Assembly (NCBI RefSeq): GCF_947495675.1
Contig: NZ_CANLZX010000009.1
Coordinates: forward strand, 1-64,000
DNA: 64,000 bases
DNA from: an uncultured Algibacter sp.
GTDB lineage: Bacteria; Bacteroidota; Bacteroidia; Flavobacteriales; Flavobacteriaceae
Direction of reading: 5' to 3'
Shown here piece after piece: positions 35,508 through 46,021 of this stretch. Numbering within the stretch: position 1 is the first letter of the stretch; each line of letters begins with the position of its first letter. The notes beneath the pieces are model-generated. The model had not been told where the DNA came from, did not search any database, and saw nothing but the letters and a program-made list of their open reading frames with translations. A program made the position numbers and the translations under genes.

Positions 35508-38012
35508 ATGACTTACAGACTGTTTTATCTCCTTTTTGCTAACTTTTTAATTTCTACTACTTTTTTGTTTGCTCAACCTCAAAACATAAAAGAAAATAAT
35601 CTAAATACTAATCTTGCTAAAGATGTTATAGTTTCAGGAAAAGTTATTGATAAAGAGACTCAAAGCCCTTTAGAATATGCTACTATTGCCTTTTTTAGTA
35701 AAAAAGAAAATAAAATCATTACTGGAGGTATAACAGATATTAAAGGAGTTTTCAGTATTCCTGTCCCTCCCGGTATTTACGATATTTCAATAGAATTTAT
35801 ATCATTCAAAACGCAAACAATTAAAAATCGCAAAATTACATCAAATGAAGATTTAGGTGTTTTTTATTTGGATATTGATTTAGAATCTCTTGATGAAATT
35901 GAAATTATTGCAGAACGAACAACAGTAGAGCTTAAACTTGACAAAAAAATATATAATGTTGGCAAAGATCTTACAGTTAGAGGTGGTACTGTTAGTGATG
36001 TATTAGACAATGTACCTTCCGTTTCTGTTGATGTTGAAGGTAATGTTGCATTACGTGGTAATGACAATGTCCGTATTTTAATAAACGGAAAGCCTTCTGG
36101 CTTGGTTGGCTTAAACTCTACAGATGCATTAAGACAACTCCCAGCCGAAGCTATAGAAAAAGTAGAAATTATCACCTCTCCATCTGCACGTTATGATGCT
36201 GAAGGAACCGCTGGGATTTTAAATATTATTTTACGAAGAAGCAAACTGCAAGGCTTAAACGGCGCAATAACTACTAGTTTAAGCCACCCTACTGCTGCTG
36301 GTGTTTCTGGAAATATAAATTACCGTACTGGCAATTTAAATTTTTTCAATACTACTGGTTATAGATATAGAGAATCACCAGGTAACGCATTTACTCAAAC
36401 ACAATATTTTAACACCTATTTTGATGAAGATTCAATGATGGACGTTAACGACCCAGATACATTTTTAAATGAAAAACGAGATTTTGATCGACAACGAAAA
36501 GGATTCTCAACAAATCTAGGTTTAGAATGGTATATAAATGATACAGCTTCTTTAACAACATCAATAGTTTATAGAGATAGTGACAATACCTCTGATACTG
36601 AAAACATTATAACTGAGCTTGATTCTAACGGAAATATATTAAGTGAATCTATTCGTTTAGAACCAGAATTAGAAGACGATAAAACCATTCAATATTCTGT
36701 AAATTTCGACAAACAATTTAATGGTAATAGTGAACATAAACTAACATTTGATTTTCAATATGAAAACAGTAAAGAAGATGAAAGTGCAATAATAACTCAA
36801 GATGGAGAAGCTGCTGAAGAAGTTAGAACTCTTGAAAAACAGAATGAAATTCTTTTACAAACTGATTATATACAACCTATAGGAGAAAAAGCTCAATTTG
36901 AAGCAGGATACAGAGGAAAGTTTACTGAATTAAATACAGATTATACACTAAAGTTTAATGAAAATGGCGAATTTGTTTTAGATAATAACACAAGTAATAA
37001 CCTTATTTATAGAGAATATGTAAATGCTATTTACTCTCAATTTGGTAGTAAAATAAAAGATAAATTCTCATTTCTTTTAGGTTTAAGGATGGAATCTACT
37101 CGTATTACAATTAATCAAATTACAAGTAGTGATTTTGAACGTAAAAATTATGTTGAATTTTTCCCAACAGTAAATTTAGCTTATGAAATTAGTGGAGATA
37201 AAAGTTTTACATTAGGCTACAATAGAAGAATAAGAAGACCACGTTCAAGATATATAAATCCATTTCCATCTAGAAGTAGTGCTACTAACCTATTTCAGGG
37301 AAATCCAGATATAAATCCTAGTTATTCAAATACTATAGACTTAGGATATTTAAATAAACTAAAAAACATTACACTTAACTCGTCTATTTATTATAGTAAA
37401 TCTACAGATGTGTTCACTTTTATATCGGAAGATACTGGAGATATAGCAATTGTTAATGGAACTGAAATCCCTGTAATTAGGAGAACACCCATAAATTTAG
37501 CTACTAATGATAGATTTGGTTTTGAATTTACTATAACATATAAACCAAATAGAAAATGGAGCTTAAATACAAATTTCAACCTATTTGATTCTAAAACTAA
37601 AGGTGATTATAATGACGTAAAATACGATGCAAATAATTTAAGTTGGTTTGCAAGGTTAAATAATAAATATACGCTACCTGGAGGTATTGATTGGCAAACA
37701 CGGTTGTTTTATATGGGACCAAGTGAAGATGCTCAAAACATTCGTAAAGGTATGTTTTCTGCAAACTTGGCTTTTAGTAAAGATCTTTTTAATGATAAAG
37801 GGGCTTTAGCATTTTCTATTAGCGATTTATTTAATAGCAGAAAACGAGTAATAGAATCGTTTACCGACTCTTTTAATAGTAATGCTGAATTTCAGAGAAG
37901 AGAACGAAGTTTTAACTTATCTTACACACACAGGTTTAACCAAAACAATAATCGTAAAAGAGAAAACCGTAACACTAATGGTGGAAATGATGATTTTGAT
38001 TTTGGAGAGTAA
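35508..38012 (+). CDS. Outer-membrane beta-barrel receptor, TonB-dependent type with CarboxypepD_reg domain
   Basis: 834 residues. Signal peptide (to about residue 23), then a carboxypeptidase-regulatory-like domain ('VSGKVIDKETQSPLEYATIAF', about 43-125), a plug-like domain ('GTVSDVLDNVPSVSVDVEGNVALRGNDNVRI', about 155-240), and a long C-terminal barrel of the OMP_b-brl_3 type. It imports an unknown ligand across the outer membrane with TonB energy, or serves as a porin. No SusD partner is adjacent. It is flanked by a palindrome upstream and a terminator downstream, so it stands alone. Confidence 0.9.
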   Translation: MTYRLFYLLFANFLISTTFLFAQPQNIKENNLNTNLAKDVIVSGKVIDKETQSPLEYATIAFFSKKENKIITGGITDIKGVFSIPVPPGIYDISIEFISFKTQTIKNRKITSNEDLGVFYLDIDLESLDEIEIIAERTTVELKLDKKIYNVGKDLTVRGGTVSDVLDNVPSVSVDVEGNVALRGNDNVRILINGKPSGLVGLNSTDALRQLPAEAIEKVEIITSPSARYDAEGTAGILNIILRRSKLQGLNGAITTSLSHPTAAGVSGNINYRTGNLNFFNTTGYRYRESPGNAFTQTQYFNTYFDEDSMMDVNDPDTFLNEKRDFDRQRKGFSTNLGLEWYINDTASLTTSIVYRDSDNTSDTENIITELDSNGNILSESIRLEPELEDDKTIQYSVNFDKQFNGNSEHKLTFDFQYENSKEDESAIITQDGEAAEEVRTLEKQNEILLQTDYIQPIGEKAQFEAGYRGKFTELNTDYTLKFNENGEFVLDNNTSNNLIYREYVNAIYSQFGSKIKDKFSFLLGLRMESTRITINQITSSDFERKNYVEFFPTVNLAYEISGDKSFTLGYNRRIRRPRSRYINPFPSRSSATNLFQGNPDINPSYSNTIDLGYLNKLKNITLNSSIYYSKSTDVFTFISEDTGDIAIVNGTEIPVIRRTPINLATNDRFGFEFTITYKPNRKWSLNTNFNLFDSKTKGDYNDVKYDANNLSWFARLNNKYTLPGGIDWQTRLFYMGPSEDAQNIRKGMFSANLAFSKDLFNDKGALAFSISDLFNSRKRVIESFTDSFNSNAEFQRRERSFNLSYTHRFNQNNNRKRENRNTNGGNDDFDFGE

Positions 38013-38026
38013 TAAAATATTTATAT

Positions 38027-38060
38027 AAAAAAAGGAAGCTAAATATAGCTTCCTTTTTTT
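38027..38060. terminator. Bidirectional terminator
   Basis: Arms aaaaaaaggaagct / agcttccttttttt with a short AT loop, between the receptor and the small convergent gene at 38081. Confidence 0.9.
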
Positions 38061-38080
38061 ATATGTTAAAAATTATGTTT

Positions 38081-38254
38081 TTAAGCTTGACGTTTTGCTT
38101 TCTTTTCTTCTCTAATCTCCTTTAATCTTTCAATTAAAGAACCTCCTATCCAATAAGGAATAACAAAAGTTAGTAAAAAAATCATTAACCAAAATCCTAA
38201 TGTTAATATGGTTAAAAATGCTAAAAAGCCTAAATATTGGTCAAATTCAAACAT
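38081..38254 (-). CDS. 57-residue membrane protein
   Basis: ATG at 38254, sequence starting MFEFDQYLGFLAFLTIL and ending EKKAKRQA. It has one long hydrophobic stretch (residues about 8-37, possibly a hairpin of two helices) with 'IPYWIGGS' and a charged cytoplasmic tail. I recall near-identical small proteins in other Flavobacteriaceae. Function unknown. It has its own terminator at 38027-38060. Confidence 0.72.
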   Translation of the reverse strand: MFEFDQYLGFLAFLTILTLGFWLMIFLLTFVIPYWIGGSLIERLKEIREEKKAKRQA

Positions 38255-38349
38255 AATTGTAAGTATCTTTTTTAAAAATCTTATGCAAAGATAATGTAAA
38301 GTGAATTCTTATACAATATCAAAATAAAATTTATTAACAGAGTTTTACA

Positions 38350-38991
38350 CTAATTAATATTAGGTTGTGGAGTCATCCTTAAGTAAGGTTTTATCTCATC
38401 AACACCTTTAGTAAATATTCCTTTTGCGTCCTCTGTTGAAATTGCAGGACTTACAACTACATCATCACCATGTTTCCAATTTGCAGGTGTAGCTACTTTA
38501 TGATAAGCTGTTAATTGTAAAGAATCTATAACACGTAATAATTCATCAAAATTTCTACCAGTTGATGCAGGATAAGTTATTATAAGTTTTACTTTTTTAT
38601 GATTATCAATAACAAAAACCGATCGTACTGTTAGTTTATTATCAGCATTTGGATGAATCATATCATAAAGCTCAGACACTTTTCTATCTTCATCTGCTAT
38701 AATTGGAAAATTAACAGTTGTGCTTTGTGTTTCGTTAATATCTTTAATCCATCCCTTATGAGAATCTAAACCATCAACGCTTAGCGCCACTACTTTTACA
38801 TTACGCTTATTAAATTCGTCTGTATATTTTGCTACTGTACCTAATTCTGTTGTACAAACAGGTGTATAATCTGCTGGATGAGAAAACAATATCCCCCAAC
38901 TATCACCTAACCAATCATGAAAATTGATTTCTCCTTCAGAGGTTTGTGCTGTAAAATTTGGAGCTTCATCTCCCAATCTAATTGTTGCCAT
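38350..38991 (-). CDS. 1-Cys peroxiredoxin (Prx6 type)
   Basis: 213 residues. 'HPADYTPVCTTELG' carries the peroxidatic Cys of the Prx6 group; the later 'RMTPQPN' C-terminal extension is also typical. No second conserved resolving Cys is visible, so reductant supply is probably via a low-molecular-weight thiol or another protein. Removes peroxides in the cytoplasm. Monocistronic, divergent from fumC. Confidence 0.94.
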   Translation of the reverse strand: MATIRLGDEAPNFTAQTSEGEINFHDWLGDSWGILFSHPADYTPVCTTELGTVAKYTDEFNKRNVKVVALSVDGLDSHKGWIKDINETQSTTVNFPIIADEDRKVSELYDMIHPNADNKLTVRSVFVIDNHKKVKLIITYPASTGRNFDELLRVIDSLQLTAYHKVATPANWKHGDDVVVSPAISTEDAKGIFTKGVDEIKPYLRMTPQPNIN

Positions 38992-39170
38992 ATTTTTATT
39001 TAAATTTTAACTAAATTATTAATCCTACTAAATTAATAGATTTAAACTTTTTAAGGTAATAATATTCGTTATTTTAATGTTAAAAAGATGTACTAAAAAC
39101 TAACAAAAATCATAATTAAAAACATCTTAAAAGAATTATATTAGCAACTTATAATAAAAGCATTTTTAAA

Positions 39171-40568
39171 ATGAGTTACAGAATAGAAAAAGATACTATG
39201 GGCGAAGTAAAAGTGCCCGCTGATAAACTTTGGGGAGCACAAACTGAACGATCTAGAAACAACTTTAAAATAGGGCCTTCTGGATCTATGCCACTTGAAA
39301 TTATTTATGGGTTTGCTTACTTAAAAAAAGCAGCCGCTTACACCAATTGTGAATTAGGGGTTTTAGCTACTGAAAAACGCGATTTAATTGCGCAGGTATG
39401 TAATGAAATTTTAGAAGGCAAGCACGATGATCAATTTCCGTTGGTAATATGGCAAACTGGATCTGGAACACAAAGTAACATGAACGTAAATGAGGTTGTT
39501 GCTAATAGAGCTCACCAAATAGCTGGTAAAGTTATAGGTGAAGGTGAAAAAACTATACAACCTAATGATGATGTAAATAAATCGCAATCATCTAACGATA
39601 CGTTTCCAACAGGTATGCACATAGCTGCATACAAAAAGATTGTAGAAACGACAATTCCGGGTGTTAAGAAATTACGAAATACACTTAATGATAAATCTAA
39701 AGCTTTTAAAAATGTTGTAAAAATTGGTAGAACACACCTAATGGACGCAACACCACTAACTTTAGGTCAAGAATTATCTGGTTATGTAGCTCAATTAGAT
39801 CATGGTTTAAAAGCGCTTGAAAACACACTATCTCATTTAAGCGAATTAGCACTTGGTGGAACAGCAGTAGGAACTGGACTAAACACACCAAATGGTTATA
39901 GCAAACGTGTAGCCGAATATATTGCAGAATTTACTGGATTACCTTTTGTAACTGCACCAAATAAATTTGAAGCTTTAGCTGCACATGATGCATTAGTTGA
40001 ATCTCATGGTGCTTTAAAACAATTAGCTGTATCCTTAAATAAAATTGCAAATGATATTAGAATGATGGCTTCTGGTCCTCGTTCTGGAATTGGCGAAATT
40101 ATTATTCCTGCAAACGAACCTGGAAGTTCTATTATGCCAGGAAAAGTAAATCCTACTCAATGTGAAGCTTTAACTATGGTTTGTTCTCAAGTATTGGGTA
40201 ATGATGTAGCTATTTCTGTTGGTGGTTTACAAGGGCATTATGAATTAAATGTATTTAAACCTGTTATGGCCGCTAACGTTTTAAGTTCGGCTCAATTAAT
40301 TGGTGATGCTTGTATTAGTTTTGAAGAAAATTGTGCTAGAGGTATTGAACCTAATCATGAAGTTATAACAAAACTATTAAACAATTCTTTAATGCTTGTA
40401 ACTGCACTTAACACTAAAATAGGTTATTACAAAGCTGCAGAGATTGCAAACACAGCGCACAAAAATGGGACTACCTTAAAAGAAGAAGCTATCAATTTAG
40501 GATATGTTTCTGCTGAAGATTATGATGCTTGGGTTAAACCAGAGGATATGGTTGGTAGCTTAAAATAA
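39171..40568 (+). CDS. fumC: Class II fumarate hydratase
   Basis: 465 residues. The signature '[16 protein letters not shown]' holds the catalytic Ser; '[15 protein letters not shown]', 'SSNDTFPT' and '[16 protein letters not shown]' complete the fumarase/aspartase family active site. The TCA enzyme interconverting fumarate and malate, iron-independent tetramer. Aspartase is excluded by the close match to FumC segments as I recall them. Alone, with its own terminator. Confidence 0.96.
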   Translation: MSYRIEKDTMGEVKVPADKLWGAQTERSRNNFKIGPSGSMPLEIIYGFAYLKKAAAYTNCELGVLATEKRDLIAQVCNEILEGKHDDQFPLVIWQTGSGTQSNMNVNEVVANRAHQIAGKVIGEGEKTIQPNDDVNKSQSSNDTFPTGMHIAAYKKIVETTIPGVKKLRNTLNDKSKAFKNVVKIGRTHLMDATPLTLGQELSGYVAQLDHGLKALENTLSHLSELALGGTAVGTGLNTPNGYSKRVAEYIAEFTGLPFVTAPNKFEALAAHDALVESHGALKQLAVSLNKIANDIRMMASGPRSGIGEIIIPANEPGSSIMPGKVNPTQCEALTMVCSQVLGNDVAISVGGLQGHYELNVFKPVMAANVLSSAQLIGDACISFEENCARGIEPNHEVITKLLNNSLMLVTALNTKIGYYKAAEIANTAHKNGTTLKEEAINLGYVSAEDYDAWVKPEDMVGSLK

Positions 40569-40589
40569 AATTTAGAATAATAGTTATAT

Positions 40590-40627
40590 AAAAAGACAGG
40601 TAATAAATTAACATTGCCTGTCTTTTT
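40590..40627 (+). terminator. Terminator of fumC
   Basis: Arms aaaaagacagg / cctgtcttttt, loop of about 16 bases, T-run. Confidence 0.88.
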
Positions 40628-40722
40628 GGTTGGTTAGATATATACCTTTGTAAATTGTAATCTAAAAGGAAATCATGTAAATATATAACTAACTTAATTT
40701 TATTAAAATAACATATGTTAAA

Positions 40723-41301
40723 TCATTCAAGTTTTTTTCTAATTCTGCTTAATTGTACTGGAGTTATACCTAAATACGATGCTATATGATACTGTGGTAT
40801 TAATTCGTCAACATCTGGTAATTGTTGCTTTAATTCTAAATATCTATCTGTAGCATTTAAAGAAATTAACTCTACTAAACGCTTTTCGTAAGACATGTAA
40901 ACAGTTTCTAAAACTTTAGCATACAACTTATTAATTGATTCATGCTTTTCACACAAATCCATTAATTTATAGTAATCTATTTCATAAACTTCTATATCAG
41001 TAAGGGCTTCAAAAGCAAAAAGTGAGGGTTTCTTTTGAATTAAAGCTGCAAGAGGTCCTGCAAAACTTAATGGAAGGTAAAAGCCTTTGTTAAATTCTTT
41101 TCCTGATTCTGTCATTAAAAAACAACGTAAAACACCAGATACTAAAAAATATACTTTTGTTGGTATTTCGCCTAATTTAACAATATGAGTACCTTCAGCT
41201 ATTGTTTTTAATTCTGTAATGCTTAATAGATCACCAACAAGTTCAACAGGCACATTACTAAAAGAATTCAGGAAATCATAATGAGATTCATTATAGCTCA
41301 T
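40723..41301 (-). CDS. Crp/Fnr-family transcriptional regulator
   Basis: 192 residues. N-terminal cyclic-nucleotide-binding-type beta roll (about 15-115, 'TKVYFLVSGVLRCFLMTESG') and a C-terminal helix-turn-helix ('IPQYHIASYLGITPVQLSRIRKKLE'). It lacks the typical phosphate-binding RxA motif of cAMP receptors, as is common in Bacteroidota members, so the ligand is unknown. An inverted repeat ATACG-N9-CGTAT lies at 41326-41344, 25 bp upstream of its start, and could be an autoregulatory site (weak). Confidence 0.88.
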   Translation of the reverse strand: MSYNESHYDFLNSFSNVPVELVGDLLSITELKTIAEGTHIVKLGEIPTKVYFLVSGVLRCFLMTESGKEFNKGFYLPLSFAGPLAALIQKKPSLFAFEALTDIEVYEIDYYKLMDLCEKHESINKLYAKVLETVYMSYEKRLVELISLNATDRYLELKQQLPDVDELIPQYHIASYLGITPVQLSRIRKKLE

Positions 41302-41731
41302 AAAAATTGGTTTTAATAAAACTGCATACGATTTGGTAACGTATTCAGAAATTAAATCAATTCAAATGCTGAGACATTTAATTGATTAGTTGTTAGGGTT
41401 TGGGTTAGCAATATCGACAAATAAACAATTTTTATTCTATGTTTTTAAACAATTATAATTTCTTTAAGAAATAATATTCAATAAAAACAATTAGAACAAA
41501 ATACTAATTTACTACATAACAGCATATTACAAAATCTAATTGCTTTGTTATTCAATTAAAAACAACAATGCACTTCATCGAATATTTAAAATTCTAGTTT
41601 TTTAATATTCATTTATAATATACCATTTTTTTTTAATATGAAAATATAAAACAAATACGAATTACCTATGAACTAGTTTTTAAAGCAAAAAAACGATAAT
41701 GATAATAACAAAAGTTTCTACTATTCAATAA
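41302..41731. other. Gene-free AT-rich region
   Basis: About 430 bp with no open frame longer than about 15 codons that I can support. Apart from the inverted repeat at 41326-41344, I see nothing structured. It separates two leftward genes. Confidence 0.6.
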
Positions 41732-41764
41732 AAAAACCCCGAACTTTATGTTCGAGGTTTTTAA
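41732..41764 (-). terminator. Terminator of the coiled-coil membrane protein gene
   Basis: Arms aaaaaccccgaac / gttcgaggttttt (one mismatch) with a 5-base loop, T-run on the minus strand, 22 bp after the stop at 41787. Confidence 0.85.
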
Positions 41765-41786
41765 TATTATAAGAATTAAAATGGAC

Positions 41787-42671
41787 TTATTTTAATGTAA
41801 ACTCAGAGCTAGATACTAAATCTTTTGCGTTAAAAACATTTACAACGTAACGTCCTTTTTCAAATTTATTTTCACCCTTTGATGCAACAAACTCACAGAT
41901 ATTAAGACTAGCATTCTCATAGTTAAATTTACTAATCATACTGTAATTTAAAGTTTTTTCACCAAATGTAACTTGTTCATTTAACCCTAAAGTATTATTT
42001 TTTGGGTCAATAACTTGAACATATAATTCTTCATCACCTGCTTGTACCAATGCATTTTTTGCAACTGTAAAACAAACTCTAATTTTATCTGCTCTACTAG
42101 CTCTTTCGGTAGGTATTAATTTACCCGATGTTCTTTCAATAACTCCAAACCCTTTTAAACCCACAGTATTTAATATTGCAGCATTTTCTACAACTTCAGC
42201 TAAAGCATTGTTTTGTACTAATAAAGAATCTGTAAAAACTGTACGTTCTTCTAAACGAACACGAGTACTATCTAAAGATGTTGCTAAATAAGAATTTTCT
42301 ACTCTTAATGAATCATTTTGAGCTAATAACACATCCATTTCTTTTTGAAGTGATGCATATTTTCTTTTATACCTCCATAAACTTTTTACATTTGTTTCAG
42401 AAATTTTTAAAGAATCAATTAACCCTTGAATTCTTGTTCTAGCCTCAATTAAATTAGCATTAGAAACTTCATTTTCTCCAATAGCTTCATCATATTGTTT
42501 AGCCATAGCATTTAAATCATTCATAACTAACTGCTTCTCTTCAGTCAATTCATTTTGAACTTTTTTACTGCTATTATACAAATTCATTGTATAAAATCCT
42601 GTTGCCAAAAATAAAACTATTGCAATCCCTAATCCTACTTTAAGCCCTGTGTTACTCTTGTTGTTTTCCAT
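41787..42671 (-). CDS. Membrane-anchored coiled-coil protein
   Basis: 294 residues. One N-terminal membrane helix (about 10-30, 'VGLGIAIVLFLATGFYTM') is followed by a long coiled coil (about 33-165, many heptad Leu/Glu) and a C-terminal beta-rich domain ('RASRADKIRVCFTVAKNALV ... ELYVQVIDPKNNTLG'). I recall such proteins throughout Bacteroidota under 'hypothetical'. A periplasmic spacer or structural role is likely, but no function is known. Confidence 0.8.
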   Translation of the reverse strand: MENNKSNTGLKVGLGIAIVLFLATGFYTMNLYNSSKKVQNELTEEKQLVMNDLNAMAKQYDEAIGENEVSNANLIEARTRIQGLIDSLKISETNVKSLWRYKRKYASLQKEMDVLLAQNDSLRVENSYLATSLDSTRVRLEERTVFTDSLLVQNNALAEVVENAAILNTVGLKGFGVIERTSGKLIPTERASRADKIRVCFTVAKNALVQAGDEELYVQVIDPKNNTLGLNEQVTFGEKTLNYSMISKFNYENASLNICEFVASKGENKFEKGRYVVNVFNAKDLVSSSEFTLK

Positions 42672-42784
42672 AATTACTCGTTTTAATGTTTGTTAAGGTT
42701 AATTTGTTTTAATTTTAATTGATTGTTTTATAACTATAAATAAATAATGGTGTATTTTTAATATTCACAATTTATTTAATTTTT

Positions 42785-43801
42785 ATGGATAAACTAGTTT
42801 TATTTGACATTTCTACGCGTAATAAAATATTAAACAAACGCTCTGGTAAATCCAAATTTGGTCAACACATTCAAATATTAACCGGTATTTCTAACATATA
42901 CGAACAACTTATTACTTTAGATGTTACTCATGTTATTTTAGGTGTTCCTGAACATATTAGTGTTTTAAAAAAAAACAATAAAACAAGTGATATAAAGGCT
43001 TGGGAAGCTACCCTTAAAGTTTTGTTAAACATTGAAAACAATCAATTTACAAAAGCTAACAAAATTTTAATATTAGGTCATTTAGATTTTTCAGATGAAC
43101 AATTAATTATTTCAAAATTAAATACATCTAAAAAGAAAGACCTTATAAAAGCCAAAGAAATTGTTACTATAATTGATGAGTATGTTACACATCTAATACA
43201 CCAAATAGTTTTGGCTGGTAAAAAACCAATTATAATTGGCGGTGGATATAATAATGCTTATGGTAATGCAAAAGGAGCTTCGTTAGCATTAGGACACCCA
43301 ATTAATGTTATTAACTTTAATTCACACTCAGGTTTTGAAGAAGAAGGCAGACAAAATGAAAATGCTTTTAGTTATGCTTACACAGAAGGATTTATTAGCA
43401 ATTACTTTGTTTTTGGATTACATGAAAACGATAATTCAAAAAAGGTTTTTTCTACATTTGAAAAATTAAAACCTATAGCCTACAACACCTTTGATGCACT
43501 TGAAATTAGAAAGGAATTAAAGTTTAAAAAAGAACTAGATCGAGCATTAAATCATATTTCTGAAAGCAACTTTGGAATGGAAATTAATTGTAATGCAATT
43601 GAAAACATATCTAGTAATAACATGACACCAAGTGGTTTTAGTGTTAATAAAACAAGACAATTTATTAATTACTTTGCAAAACACAAACACGCAACTTATT
43701 TACATATTTGTGAAGCTTCACCAACTAAAAAAACGGCTACTCAAGTTGGGAAACTTATAACCTATTTAATTACAGATTTTACTAAAGCTACTAATGGTTA
43801 A
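42785..43801 (+). CDS. Arginase/formimidoylglutamase-fold protein with degenerate metal site
   Basis: 338 residues, full-length and collinear with flavobacterial 'formimidoylglutamase' proteins as I remember them. The motifs that bind the Mn pair in this family are altered: 'GGGYNNAYG' has Tyr155 for His; 'NFNSHSGFE' has Asn179 and Gly183 for Asp, and only His181 is kept; 'EINCNAIEN' has Asn268 and Asn270 for Asp. The remainder, including 'MTPSGFSVNKTRQF' and 'TYLHICEASP', looks conserved. It is therefore probably not an active ureohydrolase; a regulatory or structural role is inferred. Overlaps the following GNAT gene by 8 bp. Confidence 0.88.
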   Translation: MDKLVLFDISTRNKILNKRSGKSKFGQHIQILTGISNIYEQLITLDVTHVILGVPEHISVLKKNNKTSDIKAWEATLKVLLNIENNQFTKANKILILGHLDFSDEQLIISKLNTSKKKDLIKAKEIVTIIDEYVTHLIHQIVLAGKKPIIIGGGYNNAYGNAKGASLALGHPINVINFNSHSGFEEEGRQNENAFSYAYTEGFISNYFVFGLHENDNSKKVFSTFEKLKPIAYNTFDALEIRKELKFKKELDRALNHISESNFGMEINCNAIENISSNNMTPSGFSVNKTRQFINYFAKHKHATYLHICEASPTKKTATQVGKLITYLITDFTKATNG

Positions 43802-44255
43802 TATTATTTCTTTTGAAAAACAATTTGCTAAAGATTTCTATAACTTAAATATAGAATGGTTACGCGCATTTTTTTATGTAGAACCTTATGATGAAGAAAT
43901 TTTAAGTAAACCTGAAAAATATATTATTAACAAAGGCGGGTATTTATTTTTTGCAAAACTAAATAGTAAAGTTATTGGAAGTGTTGCCTTAATGCCTATA
44001 GGAAACCAAGGTGAATTCGAATTAACTAAAATGGCAGTATCTCCAGACAATCGAGGCCATAAGATTGGACAAAAATTAATGCAATATTGTATTAATTTTG
44101 CAAAGGAAAAAGAAATACCAAAACTCATTATTTATTCAAGCAGAAAATTAGAAAACGCTATTTATATTTATAGGAAATATGGTTTTATTGAAATTCCTGT
44201 AGAGACTAATTGTCCTTATAAACGTTGTGATATTAAAATGGAGTTGGTAATTTAA
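43794..44255 (+). CDS. GNAT-family N-acetyltransferase
   Basis: 153 residues. Acetyl-CoA motif A 'MAVSPDNRGHKIGQKLM' (RGHKIG loop), preceded by 'VIGSVALMPIG' and followed by 'AIYIYRKYGFIEIP'. A single GNAT domain; substrate unknown. Its ATG lies 8 bp before the end of the arginase-fold gene, so the two are translationally coupled. Its stop overlaps the stop of the convergent gene at 44252. Confidence 0.9.
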   Translation: MVNIISFEKQFAKDFYNLNIEWLRAFFYVEPYDEEILSKPEKYIINKGGYLFFAKLNSKVIGSVALMPIGNQGEFELTKMAVSPDNRGHKIGQKLMQYCINFAKEKEIPKLIIYSSRKLENAIYIYRKYGFIEIPVETNCPYKRCDIKMELVI

Positions 44256-45946
44256 TTTCCAACAGCCTTTAAAGAATCAATCTGTTTCTGCAATCTCGCA
44301 ATCTCTTCTGCTTTCTTATCCACTTGAGGAATCATTTTAATCGAATCTGAAACTTGCTGAACCATATCTATAGTTTTAGTCTCTTCAACAAAATAATAAC
44401 CAATCTTTTCGCTAGCACGCCAAGCTTCATTTAATTGATCGTAAACTGTTTTATCCCATATACTTGGGTGTTTAACATCAATCCAAACCACATCACGATA
44501 TTCACTATCTACCAATACCAAATCTGGTGTAGCAGAACCATCAAATTGTTGTTTATTCTCTTTACTAATAGAAGATACGGTTCCCATAAAAAACATACGT
44601 TTTTTCCCTGCTATATCCTTTATATAAGGTCTAAACTCAACGGGAGTATTGGCTGTCCAATCATATTCTTTTCGAGATTCTTGTACTTTTAAAGGCATTG
44701 CGGAAACTCCTGCATAACCTTGTTTCTTTGCCGAATGATTATAATAATACAATTTATCTGTTCCGTCTGCAGGTACAAATACGCTATAACTTAAGCTAGT
44801 ACGTTCATTTCCTACTGGTTCTAATCCAAACCAATGGTATAAACCACTATAAGCGTCTGTATCTGTATCAGAGAAATTAAAATCTGTTACATATGGTTGC
44901 TGATTTTGATCTTTTGGCATTTCGGGTATTTTAACAGCTGTTTCCATATTCCATGGTAATGGATCGCTAAAACCACCTAGAAACTTTAAAGACTCAGCTT
45001 GTAAACGTGATACTTTTTCTGCTAAAGTATTTTGTCTAGTTAAATACGTATGTTTTTTCATGTTATCAGGACTTATATATTTTCCTTTTCCTATTAAAAT
45101 ACGCTCTATGTAATCATTAAAATTGTGTTCACCGCTATCAATTACCATAACACCACCAAAAGTTGGGTATGGAAATAAAAATCCTTTCCATTTTATTAAA
45201 CTTACCACTTCAACCCATTGCCCAGAATCATTTTTCATGTAATAGGTATCACTAGGTTCCATTGTAAACAATTGGAAGAAATTAAAACGCTGCACTACAG
45301 CATTGTAAGTGTTTCTGCTAAACTTTAAAGATTCACCTATAGAGAATGTTACAGGGATTCTATTTTCACTTGAAAACCTAGGAAATGGTGTTGTACTTGA
45401 TACAGCAAAAACTTCTTCTGTATTATCAGTCATACCTTGCCACATGTATTTTTCTGTTGGTTGAATGGCCATAGTCCATTTGTTCTCGTCTCCTATTCTA
45501 ACTAAGTGTGGAAGTGAAACATCTTTTGTTTCTCCTACGCTTTCATTAGCCATAGAATACACGTTACGCAATGGTTGTATACGCTCATTTTGTGTTAATG
45601 GCAATTCATTTATTTCAACTTTATTTAAATGATTGAAAACATTATAAGTTTTCATGTAATCATACATTTTAAAATGCCATCCTACAACGTATAAAATCCC
45701 GAAGAATATGACTAATAAAGCTAACATTCCTAATCTACCACCTGTGGTTGCCGATTTTCTAAATTTTCTTAAACCTAAAAACAAAACAATACCACTCAAT
45801 AAAATGATGAAAATAAATTTTCTAACGAATAATAATGCAGGTTGATAATCATCGCGTAAAACGAACAACGCTATAAGCAGAATCAAAACAGTAATAATAA
45901 TTATTGTTTTTTGTTTCTTTCCTTTATTCCAATATGTTTTAATCAT
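44252..45946 (-). CDS. Large membrane-anchored protein of the AAA/coiled-coil cluster, unknown
   Basis: 564 residues. Three N-terminal membrane helices (about 14-30, 38-56 and 71-92) are followed by a large extracytoplasmic domain of about 430 residues and a C-terminal coiled coil ('AEEIARLQKQIDSLKAV'). Stretches such as 'MWQGMTDNTEEVFAVSS' and 'PRFSSENRIPVTFSIG' have no family I can name. It lies last in a run of eight leftward genes, 75 bp after the preceding one. Membrane end-point of the system is an inference. Confidence 0.8.
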   Translation of the reverse strand: MIKTYWNKGKKQKTIIIITVLILLIALFVLRDDYQPALLFVRKFIFIILLSGIVLFLGLRKFRKSATTGGRLGMLALLVIFFGILYVVGWHFKMYDYMKTYNVFNHLNKVEINELPLTQNERIQPLRNVYSMANESVGETKDVSLPHLVRIGDENKWTMAIQPTEKYMWQGMTDNTEEVFAVSSTTPFPRFSSENRIPVTFSIGESLKFSRNTYNAVVQRFNFFQLFTMEPSDTYYMKNDSGQWVEVVSLIKWKGFLFPYPTFGGVMVIDSGEHNFNDYIERILIGKGKYISPDNMKKHTYLTRQNTLAEKVSRLQAESLKFLGGFSDPLPWNMETAVKIPEMPKDQNQQPYVTDFNFSDTDTDAYSGLYHWFGLEPVGNERTSLSYSVFVPADGTDKLYYYNHSAKKQGYAGVSAMPLKVQESRKEYDWTANTPVEFRPYIKDIAGKKRMFFMGTVSSISKENKQQFDGSATPDLVLVDSEYRDVVWIDVKHPSIWDKTVYDQLNEAWRASEKIGYYFVEETKTIDMVQQVSDSIKMIPQVDKKAEEIARLQKQIDSLKAVGN

Positions 45947-46021
45947 TTGTGATTTTATTTTAAACGTTAAAGCGCTAATCGATTTTATTAATTAGATTCC
46001 GCATGAAGTTAGATAGACAAA

